Under the pieces are notes generated by a model that was not told the DNA's origin, did no database searches, and worked only from the letters and a program-made list of their open reading frames with translations. Positions 34,510 through 36,752 of a DNA stretch of 36,752 nt are shown one piece after another. Source of the stretch: Bacillus timonensis. GTDB lineage: Bacteria > Bacillota > Bacilli > Bacillales > Bacillaceae_L. The translations under genes were made by a program, and so were the position numbers. Positions within the stretch are counted from its first letter, which is position 1, and each line of letters begins with the position of its first letter. The DNA lies in NCBI GenBank assembly GCA_020171895.1, contig JAIVAN010000008.1:1-36752 (forward strand). Direction: 5' to 3'.

Positions 34510-35391
34510 ATGGATTTTTCGATTATTGGGCAAGAAATTAAAAACTTGCGCAAGGCTAGAAATATTTCACAAAAACAATTAAGCGAAGGTATATGTACAC
34601 AAGCACAGATTAGCAATATTGAAAATGGCACGGTTTATCCATTAGCTACTACGCTATATTTTATTGCTGAAAAGCTTGGCGTTGATGTGAATTATTTTTT
34701 TGAAATTGCGACGAGTGAAAATGTTGATTACTTTAACGAAGTGGAATATCAATTAAAAATGGCCAGACGTGCTCTCGATTATAAAGAAATCTATCGAATT
34801 GTACTTGCTGAAAAAAGGAATCCTCTTTACCAACGCATTCCTAAGTTCAAACAAATGATTATGTGGCATGAAGGAATTTGTATCTGTCAATTAGAAGAGG
34901 ATCATCCAAGAGCTCTATTACTCTTGAACGAGGCAAATCTCTTAACACATCAGGGTCCAATTTTAAACGAAGCACAATTACAAATCCATATGGCTATCGG
35001 AATTATTTATGTACAAGATGGCGATTTAGATAATGGTCTTAAAATGTTCCAAATTGTTGCCAAGCAATTGACATTAAAACCGATTCTAAATGATTTAACG
35101 ATTAAAACCCGAATGCATTATAATATTGCACGGATCTTCTCAAGGCAAGGAAAATATCAACAAGCGATTGAAGAATGCAAACAAGCAAAGAAATGGTGCC
35201 TTTCTGTTGATAATTTGTATTTATTTGGCGAATTGACCTATCATATTGGCTATAATTTTTCTTTATTAAAACGCTATCCCGAAGCAATCCAGGAAATGCG
35301 CAAGGCTATTACTTTTTTTGAAATAACTGAAGATTACAAACATATTGAATTTGTAAAAGAAGAAATACGGTCTTTTGAAGAAAAGCATTAA
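34510..35391 (+). CDS. HTH (XRE) transcriptional regulator with TPR domain, PlcR/RNPP-like
   Basis: 293 residues from the ATG at 34510, 8 nt after AAGGA; the in-frame ATG at 34501 overlaps that SD. The HTH is at about 5-60: IGQEIKNLRKARNISQKQLS and TQAQISNIENG. The rest is helical with TPR-like pairs (RIFSRQGKYQQAIEECKQAK, YNFSLLKRYPEAIQEMRKAI). Size and layout equal the RNPP regulators (PlcR, NprR), whose TPR part binds a re-imported signal peptide. No secreted peptide gene was found next to it, so a peptide ligand is only possible. It lies directly upstream of the riboswitch unit on the same strand. Confidence 0.88.
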   Translation: MDFSIIGQEIKNLRKARNISQKQLSEGICTQAQISNIENGTVYPLATTLYFIAEKLGVDVNYFFEIATSENVDYFNEVEYQLKMARRALDYKEIYRIVLAEKRNPLYQRIPKFKQMIMWHEGICICQLEEDHPRALLLLNEANLLTHQGPILNEAQLQIHMAIGIIYVQDGDLDNGLKMFQIVAKQLTLKPILNDLTIKTRMHYNIARIFSRQGKYQQAIEECKQAKKWCLSVDNLYLFGELTYHIGYNFSLLKRYPEAIQEMRKAITFFEITEDYKHIEFVKEEIRSFEEKH

Positions 35392-35497
35392 AACATTATA
35401 CAGATATAGGTTTTTGTCAGAAAATGTATGAGGAAAATCATTAGTATACAACAATTTTCGACAAAATTACCACATTATACATGTTATAGTAATAAAA

Positions 35498-35594
35498 AAA
35501 TGATAAAGGCAAAGCTTCTGAAAGGAAGTGACGCAAAGCTATAGGGGCTACAGTCAGTTTTTAGGTTGATATGCCAGCCAGCTACCTCCGTTAA
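35498..35594 (+). promoter_or_regulatory. Cyclic-di-GMP-I (GEMM-I) riboswitch
   Basis: The conserved order is present: AAAGGCAAAGC, a stem CTTCT/GGAAG capped by a GAAA tetraloop, then TGACGCAAAGC, TATAGGGGCTACA with a P3 stem, and GCCAGCCAGCTACC. GGCAAA, GACGCAAAGC and the GAAA tetraloop are hallmarks of the class. The P1 stem is weak. TATAGT at 35485-35490 could be the -10 box. CCTCC at 35585-35589 could pair with the SD (GGGGGG, 35607-35612) of the next gene, suggesting control at translation. The sign of the response is not clear. Confidence 0.9.
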
Positions 35595-35618
35595 CTAATA
35601 CTTATTGGGGGGATTATT

Positions 35619-35765
35619 ATGCCGTATTATTCATTTAAAGAGATTTGGACACCAATGAAGGTCGTTAAAGTACGTTTTTTTAGATGTGTAGAAAATGGTA
35701 GTGTTTTTGTAAAGGTTGGAAACGGTACAAGGAAGCAAATCCTCGGAAGACGAGAAGTATCTTAA
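35619..35765 (+). CDS. 48-residue basic protein under the c-di-GMP riboswitch
   Basis: ATG at 35619 with SD GGGGGGA 6 nt upstream, directly after the riboswitch. The product starts MPYYSFKEIWTPMKVVKVRF, contains a single Cys and ends KQILGRREVS. It is basic, lacks a signal peptide or TM helix, and the spacing of hydrophobic residues (VVKVRFF, SVFVKVG) suggests a small beta sheet. A strong terminator follows 20 nt after the stop, so it is a complete single-gene unit. No family is recognised. Riboswitch, SD, frame and terminator together make a real gene likely. Confidence 0.8.
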   Translation: MPYYSFKEIWTPMKVVKVRFFRCVENGSVFVKVGNGTRKQILGRREVS

Positions 35766-35785
35766 ATCGCAACTTACATAAAACC

Positions 35786-35819
35786 AGTCAGAGGGATTTA
35801 TATCCCTCTGACTTTTTTT
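35786..35819 (+). terminator. Strong terminator of the riboswitch-controlled gene
   Basis: AGTCAGAGGGAT (35786-35797) pairs perfectly with ATCCCTCTGACT (35802-35813), 4-nt loop, then a T-run to 35819. Confidence 0.95.
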
Positions 35820-35890
35820 GAGTTATATGATAATAGGACAACTCCTAGCTTGCATATTTTACTATATACAAGCTATAGGGGGCCAACTTC

Positions 35891-36355
35891 ATGAGGTATC
35901 GAAAAGGAACCCCTCTTCCTCTCATCATCATAGGGGCATTAGGGATCTTCCTTGTTTTTTTTCTTCTTTCGCTCTTATTTAATGGTTCTCCAGAGGATGA
36001 GGCAAAAAGGTTAGTTCACACATTCTACACATTTGAACAGAAAGCTGACTTTGGAAGTTCATGGGAGCTATTTCATCCATTAATGAAAGAACGCTTCGCT
36101 AAGAGAGACTATATCCAGCAACGTAACCATGTCTTTATGAGCCATTTCGGAGTAGATTCGTTTGATTATACAGTTGGAGAGGCAAAATCGGTTAAAAGTT
36201 GGAAGATGGCAAAGGATGCGCCTATGTTAAATGGCGTGTATCAAGTTCCAATTACACAAACATTTAAGAGTACGTATGGTACATTTACATTGCACCAGTC
36301 CATTTTTGTTACAAAGGAAGATGGAAAATGGAGGATTTTGTGGTCGTACCAATAA
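35891..36355 (+). CDS. Membrane-anchored NTF2-like protein, function unknown
   Basis: 154 residues, SD AGGGGG 9 nt before ATG. A basic start MRYRKGTPLP is followed by one TM helix (about 9-30) and an outer domain of 120 residues: EDEAKRLVHTFYTFEQKADF, SSWELFHPLMKERF, then beta strands GVYQVPITQTFKSTYG, LHQSIFVTKEDGKWRILWSY. This helix-then-strands order ending in GKWRI is typical of NTF2-like folds. No enzyme residues stand out. It is an independent gene after the strong terminator. Confidence 0.75.
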   Translation: MRYRKGTPLPLIIIGALGIFLVFFLLSLLFNGSPEDEAKRLVHTFYTFEQKADFGSSWELFHPLMKERFAKRDYIQQRNHVFMSHFGVDSFDYTVGEAKSVKSWKMAKDAPMLNGVYQVPITQTFKSTYGTFTLHQSIFVTKEDGKWRILWSYQ

Positions 36356-36370
36356 AAGAGGTAGATGTGA

Positions 36371-36752
36371 CTTCATCCTGCCGATGAAGGACTTTTTGAG
36401 GTAAATCTACTATCATTTTGGATTTCATAACGTCGATGAAGAACTTTTCGAAGGGAATCTCCCACTTTTCGGACTTCATCCTGCCGATGAAGGACTTTTT
36501 GAGGTAAATCTACTATCATTTTGGATTTCATAACGTCGATGAAGAACTTTTCAAAGGGAATCTCCCCACTTTTCGGACTTCATCCTGCCGATGAAGGACT
36601 TTTTGAGGTAAATCTACTATCATTTTGGACTTCATAACGTCGATGAAGAACTTTTCAAAGGGAATCTCCCCACTTTTCGGACTTCATCCTGCCGATGAAG
36701 GACTTTTTGAGGTAAATCTACTATCATTTTGGACTTCATAACGTCGATGAAG
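36371..36752. repeat. 104-bp tandem array with alternating hairpins (runs off the window)
   Basis: Units begin CTTCATCCTGCCGATGAAGG at 36371, 36474, 36578 and 36682 (103, 104 and 104 bp apart). Each unit is two related halves of about 52 bp. The first half has CTTCATC/GATGAAG (loop CTGCC), the second TTTCAT or CTTCAT/ATGAAG (loop AACGTC). Both halves continue GACTTTTTGAGG or GAACTTTTCRAAGGG and end TTTTGGA or TTTTCGGA. Units are nearly identical, so the array is recent or homogenised. The period is not a multiple of three and stops occur, so it is not coding. Confidence 0.9.

Noticed and set aside
35392-35497. Signal-peptide gene for the HTH-TPR regulator just downstream
   Set aside because: No short frame with SD and secretion signal is visible before the riboswitch. 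The 48-residue protein lacks a signal sequence and has its own leader.
36371-36752. CRISPR array or repeat-containing coding sequence
   Set aside because: The full 104-bp unit is conserved with no variable spacers. The 103/104-bp period shifts the frame, and stops occur in each unit.

Overview
The window looks like chromosomal DNA of a Bacillaceae species (Bacillus or a relative). The base composition is low in G+C, SD sequences are strong (AGGAGG type), TTG and GTG starts are common, lipoprotein signals and a sortase signal are present, and CcpA-type cre sites and a cyclic-di-GMP-I riboswitch can be recognised. No rRNA, tRNA or CRISPR array was seen. The only transposase is the cut-off start of an IS3-family element at the left edge.

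Layout. 1-222: end of an IS3-type element sitting inside a copy of a ~130-bp repeat. 359-4579: a surface metalloprotease-like lipoprotein, a membrane diguanylate cyclase and an unknown membrane protein. 4826-4970: a 21-bp tandem array. 5084-5494: speD (polyamine synthesis). 6052-7830: a secreted protein made of about 23 aromatic cell-wall/glucan-binding type repeats. 7869-12448: a minus-strand operon of two Ugp-like permeases, a binding lipoprotein and a PHP-domain hydrolase, with no ATPase. 12741-14634: two small overlapping membrane proteins and a lipoprotein. 14951-20229: an exopolysaccharide operon (Wzz-like modulator, a BY-kinase-like protein with damaged ATP-binding motifs, Wzx flippase, Wzy polymerase, GT4 glycosyltransferase). 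It faces a minus-strand pair (GDP-mannose-forming ManC-type enzyme and a second GT4). 23514-26277: VOC-fold protein, pssA and a VanZ-like protein. 26384-32149: a 1921-residue secreted, wall-anchored GH13 amylopullulanase-like enzyme with two cre-like sites upstream. 32719-34171: an ECF sigma factor with a membrane partner. 34510-36355: an HTH-TPR regulator, a c-di-GMP riboswitch ahead of a 48-codon gene, and an NTF2-like membrane protein. 36371 to the end: an array of 104-bp repeats.

Two themes tie the window together. The first is the cell surface and carbohydrates: EPS, GDP-mannose, starch/pullulan use, wall-binding repeats, phosphatidylserine synthesis and a sugar- or glycerophosphate-type importer. 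The second is a possible c-di-GMP link: a GGDEF enzyme with intact catalytic and I-site motifs and, 34 kb away, a c-di-GMP riboswitch. That any EPS gene here responds to c-di-GMP is inference only.

The most striking non-coding feature is a repeat family at seven loci. Its core is 128-131 bp, starts GTGTTAA(C/T)C and ends with the inverse. Reading the copies against each other shows compensatory changes in several helices of one long imperfect hairpin, so folding (as RNA or as single-stranded/cruciform DNA) appears to have been conserved while the sequence drifted. Similar GC-rich repeats are familiar to me from other Bacillaceae genomes, but I know of no function for them.
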